This document shows positions 1 to 8,591 of a stretch of DNA of 64,000 bases, in pieces; the stretch's first letter is position 1, and every line of letters starts with the position of its first letter. Origin of the DNA: Rhodococcus spongiicola (GTDB lineage: Bacteria > Actinomycetota > Actinomycetes > Mycobacteriales > Mycobacteriaceae); contig NZ_RKLN01000006.1 in assembly GCF_004011835.1 (NCBI RefSeq), positions 1-64,000 on the forward strand, in the 5' to 3' direction. The notes beneath the pieces were generated by a model. That model saw nothing but the letters and a program-made list of their open reading frames with translations, did not search any database and was not told the origin of the DNA. The translations under genes were made by a program, and so were the position numbers.

Positions 1-69
1 GAAGCTAAGCCCTCCAGCGCCGATGGTACTGCACCCGACAGGGTGTGGGAGAGTAGGACACCGCCGAAC
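1..69 (+). rRNA. rrf: 5S rRNA, 3' part (5' end outside window)
   Basis: The first ~69 bases match the 3' half of an actinobacterial 5S rRNA: the GAAGCTAAGCCC block, the GCCGATGGTACTGC loop-E region and the closing GGGAGAGTAGGACACCGCC. The 5' part and the preceding 23S and 16S genes would lie left of the window. The exact 3' end is estimated within a few bases. A strong hairpin follows at once, as expected at the end of an rrn operon. Confidence 0.93.
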
Positions 70-78
70 ACCCGTTCC

Positions 79-112
79 CGAAGGCCCCCACCAAACACGG
101 TGGGGGCCTTCG
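79..112 (+). terminator. rrn operon terminator hairpin
   Basis: Perfect 14-bp inverted repeat (79-92 with 99-112) around a 6-base loop, directly after 5S rRNA. There is no long T-run, which is common for actinobacterial terminators. Position and stem strength support the call. Confidence 0.85.
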
Positions 113-151
113 GCATACCCACACCCCGACACCGCAGGCGACGGGCATGGT

Positions 152-550
152 TCAGTTCGCGGCCCGAGACCTCTCGTGTTGGGGGCTCTCGGCGAGCTTG
201 AGCCACACGACCCCCGCGATGATCACGGCAAGCCAGAAGGCTTTGAGCATGGTGAGGGATTCTTCGAAGAAGACCGGGCCGAGCAAGGCCGCTCCGACGG
301 CGCCGATGCCCGCCCAGACGGCGTAGCCGATGCCGACGTCGATCTTCTTCAGGGCGACGCTGAGGAAGAACAGGGTGAACAGGAAGAAGATGATCGCGAC
401 GCTCGACCAGGCGAGGTTCGTGAAGCCTTCGCTGCCGTTGACGCTGAGGGCGTAGCCGATCTCGAACGCTCCGGCGAGGAGCAGGGCCACCCAGGGGCCG
501 GCCTTCTTCTCGGTGCCGGAGAGGGTGGTGTTCTGCTGTGTGGCGGTCAT
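152..550 (-). CDS. Small multidrug resistance (SMR) transporter subunit, Gdx/SugE-like
   Basis: 132-residue protein with four hydrophobic helices. The essential SMR glutamate is Glu30 in the GAFEIGYALS motif, and the GYAVWAGIGAVGAAL stretch is typical of SugE/Gdx-type members. About 20 extra polar residues precede helix 1, giving an N-terminus longer than the usual ~105 residues. It lies 59 bp behind a second SMR gene on the same strand, an arrangement typical of obligate heterodimeric SMR pairs with antiparallel subunits. SMR proteins exchange protons for small cations (quaternary ammonium, guanidinium); the substrate cannot be read here. The ATG at 550 is chosen because an AAAGGA lies just upstream and a longer frame overlaps the partner gene. 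Confidence 0.88.
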   Translation of the reverse strand: MTATQQNTTLSGTEKKAGPWVALLLAGAFEIGYALSVNGSEGFTNLAWSSVAIIFFLFTLFFLSVALKKIDVGIGYAVWAGIGAVGAALLGPVFFEESLTMLKAFWLAVIIAGVVWLKLAESPQHERSRAAN

Positions 551-609
551 CGGGAAGATGTCCTTTCGCGGTAGTGGGATGAAGCCATTAGTGGGATGAG
601 CAAGGGGCA

Positions 610-930
610 TCAGGCACCGCCGGCGAGATTGAGGCCGACGACGCCGGCGATGACGACGACGATGCCGAGGAGCTTCTTCCAGTTCAGGCGCTGGGAGAGG
701 AAGAGGGCGCCGACGATGACGATTCCGACGCCCGCGACGGAGGTCCAGATGGCGTAGCCGACGCCGACATCGAAGGTGAGCAGGGCCAGGCTGAGAAAGA
801 ACGTGCCGATGCCGCCGGTGACGAGGGTGGCGATGGTCCACCAGAGCTTGGTGAATCCTTGTGCCTTGTCGGCGGAGATACCGACGGCGATCTCGAAGAT
901 GACTGCGATGCCCAGGTAGAGCCAGCTCAT
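610..930 (-). CDS. Small multidrug resistance (SMR) transporter, partner subunit
   Basis: 106-residue four-helix membrane protein of standard SMR length. Glu13 in the IFEIAVG motif is the proton- and cation-binding residue, and GVGYAIWTSVAGVG marks helix 3. It is first in a two-gene unit with the SMR gene at 152-550 and probably forms a heterodimer with it. A 20-bp inverted repeat lies 33 bp upstream (963-982), and a MarR-type gene lies upstream on the same strand, so local repression is likely. The ATG at 930 is used; an extension to 993 would run through the inverted repeat. No guanidine riboswitch fold was recognised. Confidence 0.88.
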   Translation of the reverse strand: MSWLYLGIAVIFEIAVGISADKAQGFTKLWWTIATLVTGGIGTFFLSLALLTFDVGVGYAIWTSVAGVGIVIVGALFLSQRLNWKKLLGIVVVIAGVVGLNLAGGA

Positions 931-962
931 GATGGTGTGCCTTTCGATCTCGTGGAATATAC

Positions 963-982
963 CTGTCTGTACATGCAGATAG
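963..982. promoter_or_regulatory. Inverted repeat, candidate operator of the SMR pair
   Basis: CTGTCTG and CAGATAG are 7-base arms (one mismatch) around TACATG, between the MarR-type gene and the first SMR gene. Size and symmetry suit a dimeric winged-helix repressor. Binding is inferred. Confidence 0.5.
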
Positions 983-1024
983 ATACGCGACAAGAAGACG
1001 CCGCCGGAGTCCTGGCCTACGAGG

Positions 1025-1528
1025 TCAGGGTGTGACGAGGGCGCCCACCTCTGTCAGGGCGGCGGCGATGAGACGGGCATCCAGGTGGGGAAAGTGGACT
1101 GCGGGGCGGCTCAGCAGTTCTTGGACGCGGACCTCGTAGGAGGTGCGGACCTCTTTCAACAGCGCCTCTCCATGTTGCTCGATCACGGCGTAGACGCCGC
1201 GGCCGTCGTCCTCGCAGACGTCGCGGCGGGCGAGCTCCTTCGCCTCCAGTCGACTGACCAGGCGCGTCGCCGAGCTGGGATTCAACCCGACGCACTGCGC
1301 GAGGTCGTTGACACGCAATTCCTTGTCCGACGCTTGGCTCAGGAAGGTCAGCGCGCGGAACTCCGTCAGCCCGAGCCGGTAGGTATCGGCCAGCCATTTG
1401 TCCAGGCTCGAGTCGACCGCAGAGGCGAACACCGCCACCTGTGACCAGGCGACACTCGCCCTGCCTCCGAGAGAAGCATCTGGAGTAGGTAGCTGCGTGT
1501 GCACGCAACTAGAGTAACGCGGGTCCAT
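1025..1528 (-). CDS. MarR-family transcriptional regulator
   Basis: Up to 167 residues with a winged helix-turn-helix core (LRVNDLAQCVGLNPSSATRL, then the wing with RRDVCEDDGRGVYAVI) and the alpha-helical dimerisation ends typical of MarR. It sits upstream of the two SMR genes on the same strand and probably represses them and itself. The start is uncertain: the ATG at 1528 places a 20-bp palindrome (1491-1510) inside the first codons, so a later start in the GRASVAWSQ region would leave the palindrome as an upstream operator. The inducer is unknown. Confidence 0.85.
   Translation of the reverse strand: MDPRYSSCVHTQLPTPDASLGGRASVAWSQVAVFASAVDSSLDKWLADTYRLGLTEFRALTFLSQASDKELRVNDLAQCVGLNPSSATRLVSRLEAKELARRDVCEDDGRGVYAVIEQHGEALLKEVRTSYEVRVQELLSRPAVHFPHLDARLIAAALTEVGALVTP
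1491..1510. promoter_or_regulatory. Inverted repeat at the 5' end of the MarR gene
   Basis: The arms AGCTGCGTG and CACGCAACT are 9 bases with one mismatch, separated by TG. This is a plausible autoregulatory MarR site. It lies inside the longest version of the coding region, which argues for a downstream start. Confidence 0.5.
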
Positions 1529-1609
1529 GAGGAGTCAAAGTGTCGCGTGGGGTATCCAACGCCCGCCGGCGCCGCCCGCGCTCAGGGCCGGGGGCGCCCA
1601 CGGGTTTCA

Positions 1610-2566
1610 CTACCGAGTTGGGGTCGCCATTCCGGTGCCGAACTCGACGCCGGTGCCTTCGAGCGCCTCCCGCAGGTCGTCGAGCTTCCTCCACTCGTGT
1701 AGCCAGGTCGGCGAATCGATCGGGCTGCGCAGAAGGTGCCGAACGGCCTCTGCGGCGACGGCCGCCGTCGAACGGGATTGGCCGGGGGCTGTTGCCCAGT
1801 GACTACGCCCGGAAGCACCGTGCGCCGCGACCACCCAGCGGTCACCGCCGGGCATGTCGCCGTCCGGGAGCAATGCCGCGACCCGTGGGATCCACGTGAG
1901 CGCGGCCAACCCGATCGTTGCGAGCTTGGAATCGGTCCGAAGGTAGCTTCGTACAGGCACATCGAGAGTCGCGGTGAGTTGGTACTGGTCAGCGAAGTCC
2001 GCCCGAAGTGCGGGGAATCGGGGGTAGCCGGCCTCCTCGGGAAGCTCGAAGCGCTTGGGACGGGTGTAGTTCCGCACCCGCGACCCGTCCGGGTCCGTGA
2101 AGTGCTTGCCGAACAGCCCGTACATCCACGCCGCGCCGGCAGGCCCGCCGCCCTCGCCCGCCCCGAAGCCGATCACCACGTCCACCGGTCCGCCGCCCCG
2201 CGCTGCCTCGACCGCGAGGAGGCTGGTGATCCCGGGCGCGATCCCGACGCCGACCAGCACCGGGCCGTCGATCTGCTCGAGCTGTCGGACGTATTCGATG
2301 GTCGAGGTGATGTCCACGAATGGGATCCCTTGCCCGGCAACGGTCGCCGCCACAGCCGGGTCCTCGGTGCCGGTGCAGTTCACCACCGCCGACACGCCCT
2401 CCAACGCGGTGGTCAGTGAGGCGGGGTCGGTCACATCGACTACCCGATCCGCGCGCGTACGGTCGCGGCCCGCGGCCAGGGCTCCGATGCCCAACGTTCG
2501 CAGCCGCTCGACCAGCTCGGTACCCACCGCACCGTAGCCACCGAGGACCAATACCGATTCCGTCAC
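1610..2566 (-). CDS. Saccharopine dehydrogenase-like NAD(P)-binding protein
   Basis: 318 residues. It begins with a Rossmann nucleotide-binding motif (LGGYGAVGTELVERL, residues ~8-22), followed by the VVNCTG and FVDITS segments seen in saccharopine dehydrogenase-type and trans-acting enoyl reductase-like proteins. Such proteins are NAD(P)-dependent oxidoreductases of varied, often unknown, substrate. The gene is divergent from a TetR gene with a shared control region of about 70 bp containing TAGAGT/ACTCTA half-sites, so it is probably the repressor's target. Family call firm, substrate unknown. Confidence 0.75.
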   Translation of the reverse strand: MTESVLVLGGYGAVGTELVERLRTLGIGALAAGRDRTRADRVVDVTDPASLTTALEGVSAVVNCTGTEDPAVAATVAGQGIPFVDITSTIEYVRQLEQIDGPVLVGVGIAPGITSLLAVEAARGGGPVDVVIGFGAGEGGGPAGAAWMYGLFGKHFTDPDGSRVRNYTRPKRFELPEEAGYPRFPALRADFADQYQLTATLDVPVRSYLRTDSKLATIGLAALTWIPRVAALLPDGDMPGGDRWVVAAHGASGRSHWATAPGQSRSTAAVAAEAVRHLLRSPIDSPTWLHEWRKLDDLREALEGTGVEFGTGMATPTR

Positions 2567-2597
2567 ACCGACCGCCTCTCCAGCAAACTAAAGCAAT

Positions 2598-2626
2598 ACT
2601 CTAGTGCGTCACTCTAGAGCTAGAGT
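2598..2626. promoter_or_regulatory. TetR-type operator between divergent genes
   Basis: Perfect inverted repeat ACTCTA-GAGC-TAGAGT at 2611-2626, plus a further direct ACTCTA half-site at 2598-2603. The block lies between the oxidoreductase start (2566) and the GTG at 2634, and overlaps a possible earlier TetR start at 2604. This supports 2634 as the translation start and shared control of both genes. Confidence 0.6.
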
Positions 2627-2633
2627 TCATGGA

Positions 2634-3245
2634 GTGGCAACGCACATCGAGGACGACAAGATCCCAGCGCGGCACAAGATCCTTGCTGCCGCGGGCACCC
2701 TTTTCACCACGACCGGCTACGCGTCGACCACCATCAAGGCCATCGCCGGCGAGGCGGGCGTCGCTGTGCAAACCGTGTACTTCGTGTTCGGCAACAAACG
2801 CAGCGTGCTCGCCGCCCTCCTCGACACCTCGATCGCCGGCGACGATGAGCCGATTCCGACACTGGCGCGACCGTGGGTGGCCGAGGCGATCGCGGAGCCG
2901 GACCCGTTGTCCCAATTGCGTATTCAGGTCCACGGTGCGCGTCTGATCCTCGACCGGGCGGCACCCGTGCTGCTCGCGGTGCGGGCCGCGGCCGGTGCCG
3001 ACCCCGAGGTCGCACAGCTGTGGGCTACCACCTGCGAGCAAACCGAGACGGGGCTGCGGCACCTGGCGACCGTCCTCGCCGAGAAGCTCGACCGCGTCGA
3101 CGTCGACCGCATCGTCGATGTCGGGCTTGCGCTGCTGTCCCCCGAAACCCACACCCTGCTCATCGACGAACGGGGTTGGAGCCCAGAGGACTACGAACGC
3201 TGGGTGGTCGACGCACTCGCGGCCGCCGCGGGCCTCGACGTGTGA
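2634..3245 (+). CDS. TetR-family transcriptional regulator
   Basis: 203 residues from the GTG at 2634. The N-terminal helix-turn-helix follows the TetR pattern (ILAAAGTLFTTTGYASTTIK, then IAGEAGVAVQTVYFVFGNKR at residues ~20-65), followed by an all-helical ligand domain. A GTG at 2604 would add ten residues but falls inside the operator repeats, so the later start is preferred. It is divergent from the saccharopine dehydrogenase-like gene, which it probably represses, and convergent with aftA. Ligand unknown. Confidence 0.88.
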   Translation: MATHIEDDKIPARHKILAAAGTLFTTTGYASTTIKAIAGEAGVAVQTVYFVFGNKRSVLAALLDTSIAGDDEPIPTLARPWVAEAIAEPDPLSQLRIQVHGARLILDRAAPVLLAVRAAAGADPEVAQLWATTCEQTETGLRHLATVLAEKLDRVDVDRIVDVGLALLSPETHTLLIDERGWSPEDYERWVVDALAAAAGLDV

Positions 3246-3268
3246 TTCGGCGTCGAACCTGGCCCGAG

Positions 3269-5194
3269 TCAGCCGACGCGGGTCACCACCACGAACGGTC
3301 CCACCTCGTCGATCGTGAACCGCGGATCGTCGAACAGTTCCGCCGGGAACGTGACGGTGTAGCGGCGGACGTTCGGATGGTTGGGATAGACGTCCTCGGC
3401 GAGCCGGAGGGTGTACCCGTCAGCGCTCTTGCGGAGCAGGAATACATCCGGTGGGCGCCAGGGCGCTTCGTCGAGGGCGGCGATGAGCTGGTCCGGCGTT
3501 TCGAACTCGGTCCAGGTCTCGATCGCCTCCGCTCGCTGTCTGAAGTGCGCGAGCGGGTTCGCGTAGTGCGACGTCAGCGCCTGGAATCCGTAGTACGGGT
3601 AGAAGCTGAGGAAGCTGGAGTCCGAGGTGAGGATGACGGTGTCATGGCGCTCGCCGGGGCGGAGCTCCGTGATGATCCGGTCCACGTCGGCGTAGTAAGC
3701 GGCCGCGCCCGGCGGCCGCTTGTCGGCACGGACGCCGTCGCCGTCGGTGTCGGTGTAGGCGACGGTGATGTCGCTCGCGAGCACATTGGGGATGTTCTGG
3801 GCGAAGGCCAGCAGCCCGGCGAGCCCGATCACGATGATCGACGCCTTCACCCGCGGGTTCTCGCTCGTGGCGAGCACGATCCAGCGGGAGAACTCGAAGA
3901 AGCCGAACACGCCCGCGGTGCCGAGCAACAGGATCAGCACCGGTTCGAGGCGGAAGGACAGCAAAGTGGCGCCCACTGCGGTCAACGACATCGACAGCAG
4001 CGACCACAAATAGACGGCGATCACGCCGATCCCGAGCGCCTGTGCACGCCGCGACGTCATCGCGCGGCTGACCAGCCAGATCGTGCCGAGCAGGCACAGC
4101 CCCCCGGCGAGCGAGAACTGGAACATCGGAAGCGGTAGGCGCGCACCGGCGTCGGGCAGGTAATGCGTTGCAGTTCCGCTGTCGGCCGGCGATCCCTGCA
4201 GTGCCTGGAGCAGGTACGGCAGCCAGACGGTGAGGGCGATGGCGACTGCGATTGCCGCGGCCACGGCGAGTCGTAGGAGGGGATCGACTGCCGCCCGCCA
4301 CGATCCCTGCGCCCGGATCGCCAGAGTGGCTGCTACCAGAGCCATGAGCGTCACCGCGAAGGCGGCGAATCCCAGGTACAGGGTGTAGAAGGCCGCCGCG
4401 ACACCCAGGAACACGCCGGTGCCGACGATCGCACCCCAGCCGCCTCGCCCGGTGTTGTCCGGCCGGTGCAGCCCGCCCCACGCCAGCACCAGCACCGGGG
4501 GGATGAGAATCGCGACGACGGCGCCGTACGGCTCGGCCGAACCGTACGCGACCACGAGTGCTGCCGTCGCGAGTGCCACGACGACGGCCCAGTCGGCACG
4601 AATCAGCTTGTTCCACAACACCAGAGCCAGGACCGCAGCTACGGCTATCGAGCCGATCGCGTAGGGCTTGTAGGTCTCCCAGCCCTCCATGCCGAGCAGG
4701 TTGGCGACGCGTCCACCGATCCAGAACCAGCCCGCCGGGTAGTAGGGGGGCAGATCCGCGTACGTCATGTCATGCAGGACAGCGGAATCGGTGAGCCGGG
4801 TGAGGTATTCGGTGCGGAACTCCTGGTCGACCGAAATGCCGTGCAGGTAAAGCTTGGTCGCGCTCAGCGGCATGCCGAGCGTCACCGTCACGAACCCCGA
4901 CACAGCCGCCCACGACAGCACGGTTGCCGTGCGGATCCATCGTCGGGCGCGGTAGAGGACGACGCACAGTGCGAGCACGGCTATCGTCACGACCTGGCCG
5001 ACGGTCGTGACGGCATGCGTCACATTCGACGATGGGAACGCCGGCCAGGACACCTGACCGAAGGCATACAGCCCCACCGCGGAGACGACCGCGCCGACGA
5101 CGGCCGCGACGATCATCTCGGCCGCGGTCCCACCGGCCAGTCGGGCAGGGGAGACGCGCGACGCTACGAGGGGCGCTGTACCTGGTTGCGACAC
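3269..5194 (-). CDS. aftA: Galactan 5-O-arabinofuranosyltransferase AftA
   Basis: 641 residues, almost the length of mycobacterial AftA. It is a GT-C fold membrane protein with about 11-13 hydrophobic helices and a soluble C-terminal domain from about residue 450. Conserved AftA-type features are the first periplasmic loop with SVDQEFRTEYLTRLTD and the later YYPAGWFWIGGR. AftA adds the first arabinofuranose from decaprenyl-phospho-arabinose to galactan in the periplasm. The start is a GTG at 5194. DprE2 and DprE1, which make its donor, follow to the right on the same strand, but a hydrolase gene on the opposite strand separates them. No emb genes follow in this window; the left neighbour is a convergent TetR gene. 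Confidence 0.93.
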   Translation of the reverse strand: MSQPGTAPLVASRVSPARLAGGTAAEMIVAAVVGAVVSAVGLYAFGQVSWPAFPSSNVTHAVTTVGQVVTIAVLALCVVLYRARRWIRTATVLSWAAVSGFVTVTLGMPLSATKLYLHGISVDQEFRTEYLTRLTDSAVLHDMTYADLPPYYPAGWFWIGGRVANLLGMEGWETYKPYAIGSIAVAAVLALVLWNKLIRADWAVVVALATAALVVAYGSAEPYGAVVAILIPPVLVLAWGGLHRPDNTGRGGWGAIVGTGVFLGVAAAFYTLYLGFAAFAVTLMALVAATLAIRAQGSWRAAVDPLLRLAVAAAIAVAIALTVWLPYLLQALQGSPADSGTATHYLPDAGARLPLPMFQFSLAGGLCLLGTIWLVSRAMTSRRAQALGIGVIAVYLWSLLSMSLTAVGATLLSFRLEPVLILLLGTAGVFGFFEFSRWIVLATSENPRVKASIIVIGLAGLLAFAQNIPNVLASDITVAYTDTDGDGVRADKRPPGAAAYYADVDRIITELRPGERHDTVILTSDSSFLSFYPYYGFQALTSHYANPLAHFRQRAEAIETWTEFETPDQLIAALDEAPWRPPDVFLLRKSADGYTLRLAEDVYPNHPNVRRYTVTFPAELFDDPRFTIDEVGPFVVVTRVG

Positions 5195-5266
5195 GGAGTG
5201 AGCTTACTTGGGTATGGCCTCGGGACCCGGCTCCAGGAGGTTTGAGGCCTTCGTTAGGTTCGAGGA

Positions 5267-6277
5267 ATGACAGACGAGCAGGCTCAGACACCCCAACGGT
5301 TCCGTGAGGCACCGCCTCAGCGGTTCCGTGAGGCACCGCCTCAGCGGTTCCGTGAGGCACCGCCTCAGGGGTTTCGTGAGGCACCGCCTCAGGGGTTTCG
5401 TGAGGCACCGCCTCAGTGGTTCCGTGAGGCACTGGCCGTCCCGGTGGAGACCGGGGTTGTCGAGGTCGAGGGCGTCGACATCCGATTCCGGGCATGGGGT
5501 GAGCCGGCCAGGCCCGGCCTGGTGCTGGTGCACGGTGGTGCGGCGCATTCGCACTGGTGGGACCACATCGGGCCGCAACTGGCGGACGACCACCGGGTCG
5601 TTGCCCTCGATCTCAGCGGTCACGGCGACAGCGGCGCCCGCGAGCGCTATTCGCTGGACCAATGGTCGCGCGAGGTGAAGGCGGTGGCGGCGGCGTCCGG
5701 CATAGACGGCGCGCCGGTGCTGGTGGGACACAGCATGGGCGGCCTCGTCTCGTTCGTCGCGGCGCATCTGTACGGCGACGAGCTGGCCGGTGTGCAGATC
5801 ATCGACTCGCCGATCCGTGAGCGCACCCCGGAGGAGGAGGCGGCCCGGGTCAAGGCCGCGTTCGGGCCGAAGAAGGTCTACCCCACCAGGGAGGAGGCGC
5901 TCGCGCGGTTCCGGTTCGTGCCGCCGCAGGAGGCCGCGGTGCCGTGCGTGCGGGAACACATCGCCGAGACGTCGCTGGCGGCCGTCGAGGGTGGTTGGTC
6001 GTGGAAGTTCGACCCCGCCATGTTCGCCAGGTCCGGCAGCGACATCATGGCCGTCGCGCAGGCCCGCTGCCCGGTCGCGTACTTCCGGGCCCAGCGCGGC
6101 ATCATCTCGGATGAACTGATGGAGAAGATGCGGCCGCGGTTCGGTGCGTCGGCCATCGTCACCGAGATCCCCGACGCCGGCCACCACACGATGATCGACC
6201 AGCCACTGGCGCTGGTCACGGGTATCCGGGCGGTCCTCGCCGCCTGGGCCGCGACTCCCTCGGCTTTCGCGGACTGA
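5267..6277 (+). CDS. Alpha/beta-fold hydrolase with N-terminal 8-residue repeat
   Basis: 336 residues. From about residue 60 it is a standard alpha/beta hydrolase: oxyanion segment LVHGGAAHSHWW, nucleophile elbow GHSMGGL, and the catalytic His in DAGHHTMIDQP near the C-terminus. Residues ~11-55 are five to six copies of RFREAPPQ or a close variant, encoded by a 24-bp DNA repeat, and are unlike the rest of the protein. The ATG at 5267 is the only start that reads the repeat; a start after the array (such as the GTG in the PVETG region) would also give a complete enzyme. It lies between aftA and dprE2 on the opposite strand. Substrate unknown. Confidence 0.82.
   Translation: MTDEQAQTPQRFREAPPQRFREAPPQRFREAPPQGFREAPPQGFREAPPQWFREALAVPVETGVVEVEGVDIRFRAWGEPARPGLVLVHGGAAHSHWWDHIGPQLADDHRVVALDLSGHGDSGARERYSLDQWSREVKAVAAASGIDGAPVLVGHSMGGLVSFVAAHLYGDELAGVQIIDSPIRERTPEEEAARVKAAFGPKKVYPTREEALARFRFVPPQEAAVPCVREHIAETSLAAVEGGWSWKFDPAMFARSGSDIMAVAQARCPVAYFRAQRGIISDELMEKMRPRFGASAIVTEIPDAGHHTMIDQPLALVTGIRAVLAAWAATPSAFAD
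5297..5432 (+). repeat. 24-bp tandem repeat array, 5.7 copies, each with a hairpin
   Basis: Units start at 5297, 5321, 5345, 5369, 5393 and (partial) 5417. The first three are identical, and the next differ only at CGGTTCC/GGGTTTC/TGGTTCC. Each full unit carries the inverted repeat TGAGGC-ACC-GCCTCA. The length is a multiple of three, so the array reads through in frame at the start of the hydrolase gene. Confidence 0.95.
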
Positions 6278-6347
6278 GCGAACGGCACGAGGGAGCGCGG
6301 CAAGGGAGCTTCCGGAAGCGGTCCGGTCGGGGTCGACCGTGGTCGGC

Positions 6348-7130
6348 CTAGACCGGCAGCTTGCGGAAGATCGCGCGCGGGACGTGGCGAAGCGCCATCA
6401 TCACGAAGCGGAATTGACCAGGGGCCCAGACGATTTCCTTGCCCTTGTCCGATGCGGACACCGCGAGCGCGGCGACAATGTTCTTGTCGACCGTCAGCGG
6501 GGCTTCGTCCACGTGCGCGCTGAACCGGGTGCGGACCTGACCGGGCCGCACGACGGTGACCTTGGGGCCGAACGGCGCCAGGGCCTCGCCCAGACCGAGG
6601 TAGAAGCCGTCGAGGCCGGCCTTGGTGGAGCCGTACACGAAGTTGGCGCGCTTGACGCGCTCGCCGGCCACCGACGACATCGCGACGATACGGCCGAACC
6701 CCTGTGCCTTCATCTTCTCGCCGATCAGCACGCCGACGGAGACGGCGGCGGTGTAGTTGACGCCGGCGACCTGGACGGCCTTGCGCTGGTTCTGCCACAG
6801 TTCTTCGGCGTCGCCGTCGAGGCCGAAGGCAACGATCGCGATGTCCACGTCACCCGCGGAGGCTGTACCTGACGCGAGTGCCCACGCCTCGTCGATCACC
6901 TTCGGGTGGCTGTCGGTGTCCAGCGCGTCGAAGTCGATCACGTCGACCTGCGTGGCGCCCGCGGCCTTCATCTGGGCGACGGCGGCATCGCGGCCCGGAT
7001 CGTTCGGCAGCGCAGCGAGAATCACGCGCAGCGGGGCCTTCTTCAGGTACTCCTCGCAGATCGCCAGGCCGATCTCGGACGTGCCACCGAGCAGCAGCAG
7101 GGTCTGGGGATTGCCCACAGCGTTGATCAC
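6348..7130 (-). CDS. dprE2: Decaprenylphosphoryl-2-keto-ribose reductase DprE2
   Basis: 260-residue short-chain dehydrogenase. The N-terminal [17 protein letters not shown] motif binds NAD(P)H, and the catalytic YGSTKAG tetrad segment lies in the middle. The start is a GTG at 7130; a GTG slightly downstream is an alternative. With DprE1 it performs the two-step 2'-epimerisation of decaprenylphosphoryl ribose to decaprenylphosphoryl arabinose, the only arabinan donor. It lies 36 bp behind dprE1 on the same strand, the usual operon order. Confidence 0.95.
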   Translation of the reverse strand: MINAVGNPQTLLLLGGTSEIGLAICEEYLKKAPLRVILAALPNDPGRDAAVAQMKAAGATQVDVIDFDALDTDSHPKVIDEAWALASGTASAGDVDIAIVAFGLDGDAEELWQNQRKAVQVAGVNYTAAVSVGVLIGEKMKAQGFGRIVAMSSVAGERVKRANFVYGSTKAGLDGFYLGLGEALAPFGPKVTVVRPGQVRTRFSAHVDEAPLTVDKNIVAALAVSASDKGKEIVWAPGQFRFVMMALRHVPRAIFRKLPV

Positions 7131-7166
7131 CGAGTTACGCCTCCATCGAGATTGCAGTCATTGCGG

Positions 7167-8591
7167 TCATTGCAGTTCGAGCCTTCTGGACATGTCGGAG
7201 GCGAAAACGCCTGTGGGGTCTACGGATCGGCGAACCTTGATCCACTCGCCTATCCGCGGGTACATGGCGTGGAACGTCTCAGCCGTGGTCCGTGAGTCCT
7301 TCGCGGTGTACAGGCGGCCGCCGAACTCGAGCACGCGCTTGTCGAGTTCGGTCACGAACTCGTTGAGGCCCGGCTTGATCCGGAAGTCGACGCAGATGTT
7401 CCAGCCGGCCATCGGGAAGCTCAACGGCGCCTTGTTGCCCTCACCGAAAAGCTTGAACACGTTCAGGAACGAGTAGTGTCCCGATGCCTGGATATCGCGG
7501 ATGATCTGCTTGAACTCGCGCACCGCCTCCGGCGGAACCACGAACTGGTACTGGAGGAAACCGTTGGAGCCATAGGCGCGGTTCCACTCACCGAACATGT
7601 CGAGCGGGTGGTAGAACTGCGTGAGGTTCTGCACCTTGCCACGGTAGTTGCCCGCCTTACGGAACCAGAGCTCGCCGATCATGGAGAAGTTGAACTTGTT
7701 GGCCAGACCGTTCGGGAATACGTCCGGCAGGGTCAGCAGCGTGGGCGCGTCGAACTTCAGCGGGTTCTTCTGCAGCTTCTTCGGCAACTGGTCCAGCTTC
7801 GCGAGGCTGCCGCGCGAGACCGCGGCACGGCCCAGCTTGGGCTCGGGGGCGATGGCGTCGAACCACGCACTCGAGTAGTCGTAGTTGGCCTCGCTGCCGT
7901 CGCTGTGCAACGCGATCGTCTCGTCGAGGGTGTTGGTGACGTCGCCGTCCGCGATGAAGTACGCGGTCTCGGTCGGCGTCATCTCGATGGTGGCCTCGAG
8001 GATGATGCCCGTCAGCCCCATGCCGCCGACCGTGGCCCAGAACAGTTTCGAGTTCCGGCCCGCCGGGGTGAGGGTGCGGATCTGACCGTCCGCGGTGAGC
8101 AGCTTCATTGAGCGCACGTGGTTGCCGAAGCTGCCGGCACTGTGATGGTTCTTGCCGTGGATGTCGGAGGCGATGGCGCCGCCGACCGTCACCTGCCGGG
8201 TGCCTGGCAGCACCGGAACCCACAGGCCGAACGGCAGTGCCGCCCGCATGAGCTGATCCAGGTTCACGCCGGCATCGACCTTTATCAGTCGGGTGCCGGC
8301 GTCGACGCTGTGGATCCGCTTCAGCGCGTTCATGTCGACGACGAGTCCGCCGGCGTTTTGTGCCGGGTCGCCGTACGAGCGGCCCAGGCCGCGCGCGATG
8401 ACGCCGCGTCGCAGGTGCGACGGTTTCGACTCGTTCTGCTCCGCCACCTGGGCGACCGCTGCGGCGATCACCTCGACATCGGGGGTGGACAGCACCTGTG
8501 CGGTGGTCGGCGCGGTGCGTCCCCATCCGGTGAGGGTGCGGGTCTGCGTGGGGAGCGGCTCGTGAGCCGTCTTGTCTGCTGTCGTGGACAT
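7167..8591 (-). CDS. dprE1: Decaprenylphosphoryl-ribose 2'-oxidase DprE1
   Basis: 474-residue FAD-linked oxidase of the vanillyl-alcohol-oxidase type. FAD-binding segments include RGLGRSYGD (residues ~67-75) and [20 protein letters not shown] (~128-147). The C-terminal part carries [17 protein letters not shown] followed by GWNICVDF. Cys400 in that motif corresponds to the cysteine (Cys387 in M. tuberculosis) attacked by benzothiazinone inhibitors. It oxidises decaprenylphosphoryl ribose to the 2-keto form for DprE2. It begins with an ATG at 8591 and is divergent from the GtrA-type gene. Confidence 0.96.
   Translation of the reverse strand: MSTTADKTAHEPLPTQTRTLTGWGRTAPTTAQVLSTPDVEVIAAAVAQVAEQNESKPSHLRRGVIARGLGRSYGDPAQNAGGLVVDMNALKRIHSVDAGTRLIKVDAGVNLDQLMRAALPFGLWVPVLPGTRQVTVGGAIASDIHGKNHHSAGSFGNHVRSMKLLTADGQIRTLTPAGRNSKLFWATVGGMGLTGIILEATIEMTPTETAYFIADGDVTNTLDETIALHSDGSEANYDYSSAWFDAIAPEPKLGRAAVSRGSLAKLDQLPKKLQKNPLKFDAPTLLTLPDVFPNGLANKFNFSMIGELWFRKAGNYRGKVQNLTQFYHPLDMFGEWNRAYGSNGFLQYQFVVPPEAVREFKQIIRDIQASGHYSFLNVFKLFGEGNKAPLSFPMAGWNICVDFRIKPGLNEFVTELDKRVLEFGGRLYTAKDSRTTAETFHAMYPRIGEWIKVRRSVDPTGVFASDMSRRLELQ

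Noticed and set aside
23-574. Plus-strand frame starting in 5S rRNA
   Set aside because: It starts inside rRNA, crosses the terminator and lies antisense to an SMR gene.
2873-4138. 421-codon plus-strand frame
   Set aside because: It is antisense to aftA and overlaps the TetR gene, with Arg/Gly/Glu-rich composition typical of shadow frames in high-GC DNA.
5297-5432. Regular 24-bp repeats as a CRISPR array
   Set aside because: Units are contiguous with no spacers, no cas genes are nearby, and the array reads in frame through a coding region.
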